A stretch of DNA of 64,000 nucleotides. Source: Fodinibius sp964490705 (GTDB taxonomy: Bacteria; Bacteroidota; Rhodothermia; Balneolales; Balneolaceae). Shown here in pieces: positions 42,654 to 50,939 of the stretch. Each line of letters starts with the position of its first letter. The stretch's first letter is position 1. A program made the translations under genes and the position numbers. The notes under the pieces are model-generated. The model ran no database searches. It was given only the letters and a program-made list of their open reading frames with translations, and had not been told where the DNA came from. The DNA lies in assembly GCA_964490705.1 (NCBI GenBank), contig CAZBCG010000006.1:1-64000 (forward strand), written 5' to 3'.

Positions 42654-43651
42654 TTTTGGCGGAAGTTGGTATGCGGCTCCGGCTTATTATCCAACACCTC
42701 TTCGATGCGCTCCATCACATCAGGCGTCAACTGATCGACCACATCAATGGCTTTCATATTCTGTTCCACCTGCTCTGCTTTGGATGCCCCCGTAATAACC
42801 GTGCTCACATTCTCATTTTTGAGGCACCACGCCAGCGCAAACAGCGGCATCGGGATGCCGGCTTCATCGGCAATGGTGGCAAGTTTTTCCACTTTCTGTA
42901 GCTTCTTCCGACCGCTTTCGGTTTCGAGCAACTTTTCGCGCAGCCAGTCATATTTTTCCAGCGACAGGCGACTTCCCTCGGGCACACCGTCGTTATATTT
43001 GCCCGTCAGCAGTCCACTGGCCAGGGGACTCCAGATCGTAGTGCCGAGTCCAATCTCATCGTACAACGGGGCAAACTCTTTTTCCACTTTATCGCGCTTG
43101 AACATATTGTATTGCGGCTGATCCATCAGCGGGGGTCGAAGGTATTCTTGTCTGGCAAAATCATACGCCTGACGAATTTCGCGCGCCGACCATTCGCTGG
43201 TGCCCCAGTACAGTGCTTTGCCTTCGTTAATCATCTGATTCATCGCCCACACCGTTTCTCCAATGGGTGTATGCTTGTCCGGCCGATGGCAGAAAATAAG
43301 ATCCACATAATCGGTTTGCAGACGACGAAGTGCCGCTTCTGTGCCCTCTTTGATATGCTTGAATGACAATCCCTGATCGTTGGGACCTTCGCCACCCCAG
43401 AAAATCTTTGTTGACAACACAAGGTCTGAACGCTTCCATCCGGCTTTTTGGATGATGTTGCCCATCATTTTCTCCGACTGACCTTCGGCATATGCCTCAG
43501 CATTATCGAAGAAATTAACGCCGGCATCATAAGCCGTTTTCATCGATTCATAAGCTACATTTTCATCAATTTGATCACCGAATGTAACCCACGAACCAAA
43601 TGACAGTGCTGATACCTTCAGTCCCGATCGTCCTAAAAAACGATATTTCAT
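42650..43651 (-). CDS. Aldo/keto reductase (potassium-channel beta-subunit type)
   Basis: The NADPH-dependent oxidoreductase has 333 residues. The catalytic tetrad is intact: Asp49, Tyr54 (DNAEAYAEG), Lys82 (STKIFWG) and His122 (IFCHRPD). The start LGRSGLKVSALSFGSW and the C-terminal VSTVITGASKAEQVEQNMKA place it in the Kv-beta/YghZ-like branch. Typical substrates are aldehydes such as methylglyoxal. Confidence 0.93.
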   Translation of the reverse strand: MKYRFLGRSGLKVSALSFGSWVTFGDQIDENVAYESMKTAYDAGVNFFDNAEAYAEGQSEKMMGNIIQKAGWKRSDLVLSTKIFWGGEGPNDQGLSFKHIKEGTEAALRRLQTDYVDLIFCHRPDKHTPIGETVWAMNQMINEGKALYWGTSEWSAREIRQAYDFARQEYLRPPLMDQPQYNMFKRDKVEKEFAPLYDEIGLGTTIWSPLASGLLTGKYNDGVPEGSRLSLEKYDWLREKLLETESGRKKLQKVEKLATIADEAGIPMPLFALAWCLKNENVSTVITGASKAEQVEQNMKAIDVVDQLTPDVMERIEEVLDNKPEPHTNFRQN

Positions 43652-43975
43652 AATGATAACTAATGATTTTTGTTTAAATAATATTTTAGTGTATTCAAGG
43701 AACTAAGACTGTTGATGATATTCTTTAGAATTATAAAAGTAATATATCATCCCCCTTCGAAGGGGCGATAAACGAATCTATCACTAACTCTTTATATATT
43801 TAACAGAATTATTCAAGTTTAACCCAGATTCAATCACCTATTAACAAAGCTTTTGCAATCATCTTCGTTTCTTTTCATTGTCTAGAAAAACTTTTTTCGA
43901 GATCCCGAGACGAGATCCGGAATGAAATGGAAATTGTTTTAGGTTAGAAGCTGCTAAAATAATAGGAAATCCCTC
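43652..43975. other. 324-bp AT-rich divergent intergenic region
   Basis: The stretch lies between the divergent aldo/keto reductase and OsmC genes. It holds a perfect palindrome CCCCTTCGAAGGGG at about 43752-43765 without a T run. A partial inverted segment around 43896-43922 (GATCCCGAGACGAGATC region) also occurs. I see no RNA gene or ORF. Confidence 0.5.
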
Positions 43976-44452
43976 ATGAGTACATATACCGCAACCATTC
44001 ACTGGCAGCACACAGGCAATAGGTTTACCCAAAATGAGTACTCCCGCAAACACGAGTGGGAATTTGACGGAGGTATCACGGTATCCGCATCGGCATCACC
44101 AGAGATCGTGCCCGAACCCTTCAGCGATCCTGCTGCCGTTGATCCCGAAGAAGCATTCATTGCCTCATTGTCGAGCTGTCATATGCTTTGGTTTTTGTCG
44201 ATAGCATCGCGCGAAGGCTACATTGTGGATGATTACACCGATGACGTACAGGGCAAAATGGAAAAGAATCAGGAGGGGAAATTGGCCATTACAGAAGTTA
44301 TATTACGGCCGGTTGTTCGGTTTGGCGGAGATCAGCGGCCGGACCAAGCTGTGTTTGATGAGCTGCACCACCGGGCACACCAGCGCTGCTTTATTGCCCA
44401 TTCGGTGCGAACAGCAATTACTATTGATGCAACTATGAACGGAACTTCTTAA
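43976..44452 (+). CDS. OsmC family peroxide-reducing protein
   Basis: The 158-residue protein has the two conserved redox cysteines of the OsmC/Ohr fold: Cys68 in SLSSCHMLWFL and Cys138 in HQRCFIAHSV. The family reduces organic hydroperoxides using thiols. Length and motif spacing indicate the YhfA/OsmC-like branch rather than Ohr. It is near msrA (45046), another oxidative-damage gene on the same strand. Confidence 0.9.
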   Translation: MSTYTATIHWQHTGNRFTQNEYSRKHEWEFDGGITVSASASPEIVPEPFSDPAAVDPEEAFIASLSSCHMLWFLSIASREGYIVDDYTDDVQGKMEKNQEGKLAITEVILRPVVRFGGDQRPDQAVFDELHHRAHQRCFIAHSVRTAITIDATMNGTS

Positions 44453-44497
44453 CTTCTTTATCAACAATTCAAAACTATTAACGACGAGCTTTTTATT

Positions 44498-44941
44498 ATG
44501 GCAAAAAGTAATGTGCAAACAGTCGAAGATTATATTCAGGAATTACCGGAGTACCGGCGGGAAACCATTGAGGAAATTCGCGAGCTTATTCTCGAACATC
44601 TGCCGGATGGATACGAAGAAACCATCAGCTGGGGGATGATTAACTACGAAATTCCGCTGGACAAATATCCCGATACCTATAACGGCCAACCCCTTACGTA
44701 TATAGGACTTGCGGCACAGGAAAACCATAACGCGCTATACCTGATGTCGGTCTATCAGGATGAGGAACTGCAAGAATGGCTTGAAGAGCAGTTCGAAGAG
44801 GCAAGCAAGGAGATGGATATGGGACGCTCTTGTCTGCGTTTCCAAACCGTAAACGACCTTCCGCTGGATGCTATTGCCGAAATTATTGCCAAGCAAACGC
44901 CTGATGAATTTATTGAGGCCTACGAAGAAACACGAAAATAG
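44498..44941 (+). CDS. DUF1801 (YdhG-like) protein
   Basis: The 147-residue protein matches DUF1801: VEDYIQELPEYRRETIEEIRELILEHLPDGYEETISWGMINYEIPL, then YIGLAAQENHNALYL and DMGRSCLRFQTVNDLPLDAIAEII. Some members are iron-chaperone-like frataxin-fold proteins in Gram-positives; function here is not known. It lies between osmC and msrA on the same strand. Confidence 0.88.
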   Translation: MAKSNVQTVEDYIQELPEYRRETIEEIRELILEHLPDGYEETISWGMINYEIPLDKYPDTYNGQPLTYIGLAAQENHNALYLMSVYQDEELQEWLEEQFEEASKEMDMGRSCLRFQTVNDLPLDAIAEIIAKQTPDEFIEAYEETRK

Positions 44942-45045
44942 TAATACCTGTTGCAGGTAATGCATCTATAGAGTGCATAATATATTAACCACTATTATGC
45001 TTGCTAAGGTGATTACTTACATAACCTTTAATAGATGTAATTGCT

Positions 45046-45705
45046 ATGGATACCCTACAACTGATACTTGCGGCAAGTGCAATCAGCATTATTGCAATTG
45101 CGCCGCTACAAGCACAACAAACCAACAATATGGATATGGCTAACAGTTCTGAAAATATTGCACAAGCTACATTGGGCGCTGGGTGCTTTTGGTGTGTAGA
45201 AGCAATTTTTGAAGAAGTGAAAGGGGTTCAATCGGTAGTGGCCGGATATGCCGGCGGAGATCTGAAAAATCCCAGCTATCGGGAGGTATCATCGGGTAAT
45301 ACGGACCATGCCGAGGTAACGCGCATTACCTACGATCCTTCGGTGGTATCTTTTGAGCAGCTGCTGGAGGTCTTCTGGCACACGCATAACCCCACGACCA
45401 AAAATCGCCAGGGTGCCGATGTAGGTCCACAATACCGGTCTGTTATTTTCTATCACAATGAGGAGCAAAAAGAGATTGCCCTACAATCACTTGAAAAAAC
45501 TGATGCCTCAGAGCTATGGGAAGATCCCATTGTGACGGAAGTGCAACCCCTCAAAAATTATTCAAAGGCCGAGAACTATCACCAGAATTATTATGCCAAT
45601 AATCCCAATGCGGGATATTGCACGGTCGTCATTGCTCCAAAGCTAAAAAAATTCCGCAAGGAGTTTTCGCACATGCTCAAGGATAGCAAAAAGAAAGATT
45701 CTTGA
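45046..45705 (+). CDS. msrA: Exported peptide methionine-S-sulfoxide reductase
   Basis: MsrA repairs oxidised methionine. The 219-residue protein begins with a signal-like hydrophobic stretch (about residues 4-24), then the catalytic motif GAGCFWCVEAIFEEVKGV with Cys47, GYAGG, YREVSSGNTDHAEVTRITYDP, the GADVGPQYRSVIFYHN segment and ENYHQNYY. The export signal places it in the periplasm. No msrB is fused or nearby. A terminator follows. Confidence 0.95.
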   Translation: MDTLQLILAASAISIIAIAPLQAQQTNNMDMANSSENIAQATLGAGCFWCVEAIFEEVKGVQSVVAGYAGGDLKNPSYREVSSGNTDHAEVTRITYDPSVVSFEQLLEVFWHTHNPTTKNRQGADVGPQYRSVIFYHNEEQKEIALQSLEKTDASELWEDPIVTEVQPLKNYSKAENYHQNYYANNPNAGYCTVVIAPKLKKFRKEFSHMLKDSKKKDS

Positions 45706-45730
45706 CCCGGAACACCATACTTACCTTTTT

Positions 45731-45770
45731 TGCCCCGGGAGTTGCACTAAACTCTCGGGGTTCTTTTTTG
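45731..45770 (+). terminator. Rho-independent terminator after msrA
   Basis: The 11-bp stem (CCCCGGGAGTT at 45733-45743, AACTCTCGGGG at 45750-45760, one G-U pair) is followed by a T-rich tract. The left flank is T-rich rather than A-rich, so it works for the plus strand only. Confidence 0.9.
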
Positions 45771-45780
45771 TGAACTTTTT

Positions 45781-48700
45781 CTATAGATCAATCAATCCCG
45801 AAGACGACGACCCATTAACATCTTCGACGTCGAAAGAGAGCTCCAGATAGGTACCGTTATCGCTGGCAAGCTGACCATCTGCACTAAGCTGTTTCATAAA
45901 GTTGTGGATGAGCGTCATTCCCAGACTGTCTCTGCTTTCCGGATCAAAATCCTCCGGCAGCCCAATACCATCATCCCGAATTTCGACCTCCAGCTGATCT
46001 CCGCTGCCTTCCAGCTGTATGCGAATTTCTCCCTCCTTTCGATCTTGGAACGCATGCTTAAAGGCATTGGTGACGACTTCGTTGACGAGCAGTGCAAAAG
46101 GCACCGCTTTATTGATACTCAGTTGAACATCATCAATATCTTTATGCACCGTAATATCTTTGGGAGTGTCGTTCGTTGATCGGATGGTCTCAACAAGATC
46201 ACCGATATATGACTTGCAGGAGATACGCGACAGGTTTTGGGATTTATACAGTTTTTCGTGGATGAGCGCCATCGTTTGAATGCGACTTTCACTTTCCTGC
46301 AAGGTATCCCTTACAACTTCATCATCCGTCTCATACATCTGCAGCTGAATGAGTCCCGATACTACAGCAAGGTTATTTTTTACGCGGTGATGGATTTCCT
46401 GCAGCAGCACATGTTTTTCTTTGAGTGAGGTGTAGATCTCTTCCTCGTATTTCTTCTGCTCAGTAATATCAATATACATGCCAAAACCGGCAATAGGCTC
46501 ATTATCCACATACACCGGAATACCCGCTACAAAAACATCGACCAGCTTACCACTCTTGGTAAGCCGCTGGGCCTCTTTGTGGAATCTATCCATCGAATAA
46601 TTGGTACCGGGCATTTTAGGGGCTTCATCCATTTCCTCTTCGGGCACCAGCACCTCATCAATATCCTTGCCCTGGAGTTCATCTTCGGTATAACCAAACA
46701 GATCTTCAAAACTATTGTTCACATGCTGTATGACGTTATCGGGGGTCACCATCACAATAGCCGCCGGTGCCTGCAGAAAGAGGTTTCGGAAAAGCTCTTC
46801 ATTTTTCCTGAGTTCTTCACGCGCTTTTTTCTGCTCAGAAATATCATGACCAACACCAATCAAATACTGCTTTTGATCAGCAGTAAACAGTTGCCCTGTA
46901 AAATAGTAGGGGATTTTGTCGCCGTCTTTTGTCAGAAGGCTGGATTCCACCTCTGATTTCCCCGTTTTAAAAACCTCTTCGATCTCTTTCTCTATCTCTT
47001 CATACTCTTGGTCATCGAAAAGGTCTGATGGATGCATCTGCTGAATTTCTTCTTCAGAATAGCCCGATTTATCTAGTAAATTCTGATTCCATCGTTCGTA
47101 ATTTCCATCTTCGTCGAACATATAAAAAATACCCGGCAGGCTTTCGAGAAGAGCTTCACTAAATCGTTTTTCTTCCAGCAGTTTTTGCTCCGTTTTTTTC
47201 TGCTGAGTGATGTCAATACCTACACAGAGGAAATATTTTTTCTGCTTGAGCTCAATGTAATACCCCCTCCAGAAGTAGGGTACCTCCTCTCCCGATTTTG
47301 TGAGCAATGTCAATTCTGTGCCGGTTCCTCTGTTTTCACGGACCTCTTGGGTAGCCTTTGCCAGCTTTTCATGGTCTTCGGGAACAATCAAGTCATAGGC
47401 ATCTTTCGTAGCCAGCTCCTCTCCGCTATAGCCGGTATATCGCTCGGCATTGCTGTTCCACTGCACATGCTCCAAATCTTCGTTCATCAGCAAGTAAATA
47501 CTGGGCAGACTGTTTAAAATTGTTTCGGTGTAATTACGCTGCTCAACCAACGACTTTTCAATCATCTTGCGTTTTTCAAATGCTGAAATAAGATCAGCAG
47601 CAGTATGCAGCAGACGAACCTCATTTTTCTCCCACTTGTGAGCCTGGCTCGTATCCGCAAAACCGATATAGCCATACCATTCGCCGCCTACCCATAGCGG
47701 GATGACCAGCACCGATTGTACATCCTGATCTTCCAGGATGATACGCTCCTTATCCGGCAGATCATCCACCCGCATGTTGATTACCTTGTTTTCCGACAGC
47801 TTCTGAGACCACCATGGCACCTGCGAATAGCTGATCGGTTCATCCAGTTTTGCCAACGACGACTCCACCCCTTCCGCACACACCTCCATCACAGGCTCCA
47901 GATAAAGCTCATCGTCGATCTCCTTATTTTTATACATATACACCCGATCAGAATGGGAGACTTGCAACAGCGTTTCTAAGCTTTTTTCGAGTGCTTGTTG
48001 ACCGGATTTTTCCAATAATAAGCTGGAACATTGTGATATCGCCTGTTCATATGAAAGTCGCTCCTGAAGCTTCATCTCCACCTGTTCACGCCGTTCAATC
48101 TCTTCTGTCAACTCGTTGGATCGTTGCTCCACGCGTTTTTCGAGCTGTTCATTAATTTCTTCACGCTCACGGAGACGCGCAATTTCTTCAGAAACGTCGA
48201 TCACCGTTCCCGTAATCGACAACTCCTCATCCACTTTGTCGTACAGCCTTGTGGCATAGACTTCGGCCCAATAAAAATGACCCTCGTTGGTGAGAATTCG
48301 CAGCACTTCCGATTGCGATTGCCGCTCGTTATTCACCAGTGCATCAAAAATCTCTTTAAACCTGTCGGTATCTCGGGGATGAACAAACTCCCAAAAAGGT
48401 TTGCCCAGCGACTCCTCGATACTGTATTGGGTCTGGACTTCCCATGGTTGATTTAAAAACGTAATGTGCCCTTCACTATCAATTGAGTAAGTAACATCTT
48501 TGATATGCTCAACCACCGACTGATACTGCTCTTTACTTTCTTTGAGTGCCAACTCGGCTTTTTTGCGCTCAGTAATTTCAAAAGACGAACCATACACAAT
48601 GGGATTATCGCCTTCGGCATCTTCGATAAGCTTCAGCTCATCCCGCAGCCAGATATACGTACCGTCTTTGCGCTTAAAGCGATATTCGTTGATCGCACCG

Positions 48701-48951
48701 CCCCCTTCATTAAGCACCTCTTTAAATCGTTTGAACACCTTCTTTCTGTCTTCGGGGTGAATGCGGTTGGACCAGCCATGCTCATTCTCCAGAAAATAAG
48801 ATGATTCAAATCCCAAAATATCTTTGGAATTCTCACTTACCGACAGCAACGGAAAATCATCCGAACTATCACAAGTAAACAGTATAACCGTACCACTACT
48901 GAATAACTTCTCAATCTGGCTGGAAAATTTATGACTCTCATGTGTATTCAT
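45781..48951 (-). CDS. Multi-PAS/GAF sensor histidine kinase (HisKA_2 type)
   Basis: The 1056-residue soluble kinase has no clear membrane segment. Its order is PAS+PAC (about 25-130), PAS+PAC (142-258), coiled coil (260-300) and GAF (about 310-460). Three further PAS+PAC units follow (about 470-590, 600-715, 722-845), then HisKA_2 with phospho-acceptor candidate His855 in IHHRVKNNL, and an HATPase (KAVPFALLVNEVVTNAFKHAF, DDGIGLPEDF, DSLGMTLI). Repeated PAC ends (YGSSFEITERKKAE, IGVGHDISEQKKA, FGMYIDITEQKKYEE) make the domain count clear. Ligands are unknown, and no regulator gene is adjacent. Confidence 0.92.
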   Translation of the reverse strand: MNTHESHKFSSQIEKLFSSGTVILFTCDSSDDFPLLSVSENSKDILGFESSYFLENEHGWSNRIHPEDRKKVFKRFKEVLNEGGGAINEYRFKRKDGTYIWLRDELKLIEDAEGDNPIVYGSSFEITERKKAELALKESKEQYQSVVEHIKDVTYSIDSEGHITFLNQPWEVQTQYSIEESLGKPFWEFVHPRDTDRFKEIFDALVNNERQSQSEVLRILTNEGHFYWAEVYATRLYDKVDEELSITGTVIDVSEEIARLREREEINEQLEKRVEQRSNELTEEIERREQVEMKLQERLSYEQAISQCSSLLLEKSGQQALEKSLETLLQVSHSDRVYMYKNKEIDDELYLEPVMEVCAEGVESSLAKLDEPISYSQVPWWSQKLSENKVINMRVDDLPDKERIILEDQDVQSVLVIPLWVGGEWYGYIGFADTSQAHKWEKNEVRLLHTAADLISAFEKRKMIEKSLVEQRNYTETILNSLPSIYLLMNEDLEHVQWNSNAERYTGYSGEELATKDAYDLIVPEDHEKLAKATQEVRENRGTGTELTLLTKSGEEVPYFWRGYYIELKQKKYFLCVGIDITQQKKTEQKLLEEKRFSEALLESLPGIFYMFDEDGNYERWNQNLLDKSGYSEEEIQQMHPSDLFDDQEYEEIEKEIEEVFKTGKSEVESSLLTKDGDKIPYYFTGQLFTADQKQYLIGVGHDISEQKKAREELRKNEELFRNLFLQAPAAIVMVTPDNVIQHVNNSFEDLFGYTEDELQGKDIDEVLVPEEEMDEAPKMPGTNYSMDRFHKEAQRLTKSGKLVDVFVAGIPVYVDNEPIAGFGMYIDITEQKKYEEEIYTSLKEKHVLLQEIHHRVKNNLAVVSGLIQLQMYETDDEVVRDTLQESESRIQTMALIHEKLYKSQNLSRISCKSYIGDLVETIRSTNDTPKDITVHKDIDDVQLSINKAVPFALLVNEVVTNAFKHAFQDRKEGEIRIQLEGSGDQLEVEIRDDGIGLPEDFDPESRDSLGMTLIHNFMKQLSADGQLASDNGTYLELSFDVEDVNGSSSSGLIDL

Positions 48952-49115
48952 TAGACCCCCAAATACTACATCACGAATTGCTTATGGCAAGATGTAAAAA
49001 TCAATTTAAAATATTAAAAAATCTTAACATTAAATAAAATTTCGCAAACATCCCGTTCCATCAATTTTAATACATCCAAAAAATCTGATATTATATTTCG
49101 ACTTGTTATTTTCGC

Positions 49116-49140
49116 GTGCAACATTAAACCAAAGTTGCAC
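49116..49140. promoter_or_regulatory. Inverted repeat upstream of DUF2911 gene
   Basis: Perfect arms GTGCAAC (49116-49122) and GTTGCAC (49134-49140) are separated by 11 nt, with a third partial copy GTTGCA at 49148-49153. The spacing is one and a half to two helical turns, as for a dimeric regulator. It lies about 50 nt before the gene at 49193, in the region divergent from the PAS kinase. Confidence 0.4.
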
Positions 49141-49192
49141 GATTTATGTTGCATGATACTGATCTGCTAATGTGAACCTAACTTTCAATGCT

Positions 49193-49738
49193 ATGAAGAT
49201 ATCTAAATACCCTATTATAAAAACCGGGCTGTTACTTTTAGCCCTCGTTTGTATAACATCACTGACATTTGCACAAGAACGAGGCAATGAAGAGGCCAGA
49301 ACCAGCCCGAATGCCACGGTAAGCCAAACTATTGGTACAACTGACATTACTATTACCTACGGCCGTCCGGCTGTTAAGGATCGCGACATTTTTGGGGGAC
49401 TTGTGCCCTATAACGAGGTTTGGAGAACCGGTGCCAATGAATCTACGGCTATTGTTGTCTCAGACGACGTCACTATAGAAGGAAATAAGCTAGAGGCCGG
49501 CACCTATTCGTTATACACTATTCCAGGTAAAGATTCATGGACTATCATTATAAACAAAAAACTTTCATGGGGTACACAGTATGATAAGAGTCAGGATCTA
49601 TTCCGCTTTGAAGTTACCCCGCAAGAATCTGATTATATCGAACGAATGATGTTTTATTTCGATGACATCACGATGGAATCAGCAACAGTGGTTCTGTGGT
49701 GGGACAACGTCAAAGTTCCGTTTACTATCGAAGCATAA
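49193..49738 (+). CDS. Secreted DUF2911 protein
   Basis: The start is taken at ATG 49193 (MKISKYPI), seven codons inside a longer GTG frame, because it gives a direct signal peptide ending at TFAQ. The 181-residue protein matches DUF2911: ITITYGRPAVKDRDIFGGLVPYNEVWRTGANESTAIVVSDDVTIEGNKLEAGTYSLYTIPGKDSWTIIIN. This domain is common in Bacteroidota exported proteins and has no assigned activity. The upstream inverted repeat may control it. Confidence 0.9.
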   Translation: MKISKYPIIKTGLLLLALVCITSLTFAQERGNEEARTSPNATVSQTIGTTDITITYGRPAVKDRDIFGGLVPYNEVWRTGANESTAIVVSDDVTIEGNKLEAGTYSLYTIPGKDSWTIIINKKLSWGTQYDKSQDLFRFEVTPQESDYIERMMFYFDDITMESATVVLWWDNVKVPFTIEA

Positions 49739-49822
49739 TATTTAAACGGAAAACCTATCAGCAGCAACCGTACAAATACTACTCTGGCTGATGGTGAGGC
49801 GTGGTCTCACCACAGTATCCTT

Positions 49823-50779
49823 GTGCTATTCACGTTTCTGTGGGGAGCTAATTTTATCCTTGCAGAAATTGCACTCAGAGAGATGTCTCCCATTGCGTTC
49901 AGTGTTTCCCGGTTCGCGATGGGAGGCATTGCTATGTTTATTATTATGTATTTGCAATACCGGGTTGAGCGCAAAAGGACCAACCGAAGCCTTCCATTTT
50001 TACCAAAAATAAAAAAAGAACACTGGCCCCGGCTGTTAATTGTTTCAGTCATCGGGGCTACCCTTGCTCCCTGGCTTGGTATCGAGGGACTAGGGCTTAC
50101 CCACGGCGCACGGGCTTCGCTCTGGCTGGCCTTGGGTCCGGCGGTGAGCACAGGCTTTGGGTATCTCTTTCGAACTGAACGCATGGGGCTGTACGGCTAT
50201 CTGGGGGTTTTCCTGGCCATGGTAGGAACTGTTGTTTTGGCTTGGGATGGGCTACGTCCCGAGCAGGGCTATTGGCTCGGAGATCTTATTTTAATTTTTG
50301 CGCTTATCCTCACCGTCATTGAATTACATCTTATTAAGCCGTTAGCCCGTGAATATGGATCGGTACCGATTGTCGCTCTCCGAACTGCTATCGGAGGTTC
50401 CCTGTATCTGCTCATTGCATCTCCGGCACTTATTGAAGTCACCTGGCTATCGCTGGGACTTTGGACCTGGATTGCTATCTTGGCCGGCGGCGCTATTGGC
50501 GTGGGTATGGGGCAATGGGTTAAAGTTCGGGCTCTTAAAAAGCTCGGCCCCACCCAAGTGGTACTGTATGGAAATTTAGTTCCTATCGCGGCGTTGCTCA
50601 TTGCCTGGCTTAGTATCGGCGAAAACCCATCGCAGCTCGAAATAATCTCTGCCGCATTTATTATCAGCGGGGCAATTTTAATACAGGTTATCGACAGAAA
50701 AGCAGGTGCAACCGGGCAGGATCAACACCATCGCGATGAGGAGCTCACCTTTTTTGCCAGTGCCAAACAGGATAGTTAA
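49823..50779 (+). CDS. EamA/DMT family transporter (GTG start, uncertain)
   Basis: The 318-residue protein has ten transmembrane segments in two EamA repeats. It begins LFTFLWGANFILAEIALREMSPIAFSVSRFAMGG and ends in IISGAILIQVI. No ATG is available: the frame opens after the DUF2911 stop, and GTG 49823 is the first usual start. The open frame upstream reads like protein (NRTNTTLADGEAWSHHS), so a CTG start at 49784 is possible. The family exports amino acids or metabolites; the substrate is unknown. Confidence 0.88.
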   Translation: MLFTFLWGANFILAEIALREMSPIAFSVSRFAMGGIAMFIIMYLQYRVERKRTNRSLPFLPKIKKEHWPRLLIVSVIGATLAPWLGIEGLGLTHGARASLWLALGPAVSTGFGYLFRTERMGLYGYLGVFLAMVGTVVLAWDGLRPEQGYWLGDLILIFALILTVIELHLIKPLAREYGSVPIVALRTAIGGSLYLLIASPALIEVTWLSLGLWTWIAILAGGAIGVGMGQWVKVRALKKLGPTQVVLYGNLVPIAALLIAWLSIGENPSQLEIISAAFIISGAILIQVIDRKAGATGQDQHHRDEELTFFASAKQDS

Positions 50780-50835
50780 TGAAAAACGTAAACAGCTAAG
50801 CGTCCACGCTTAAGACAGTTTTTTGGTGGAAAAAC

Positions 50836-50868
50836 AAAAAAGGGCGAACCTTTCGGCCCGCCCTTTTT
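50836..50868. terminator. Bidirectional terminator between EamA and TonB receptor genes
   Basis: The stem GGGCG (50842-50846) / CGCCC (50859-50863) is flanked by A6 on the left and T5 on the right, so it can end both convergent transcripts. Confidence 0.85.
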
Positions 50869-50939
50869 AAAATGATCTCTAATCTAAATCATATCTATCT
50901 GCTAAATAAACGATCATCGTTGTACGATATTGCACACAA

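Noticed and set aside
43752..43765. Terminator in the region between the aldo/keto reductase and osmC genes
   Set aside because: The palindrome lacks a T run and lies between divergent starts, where no transcript should end.
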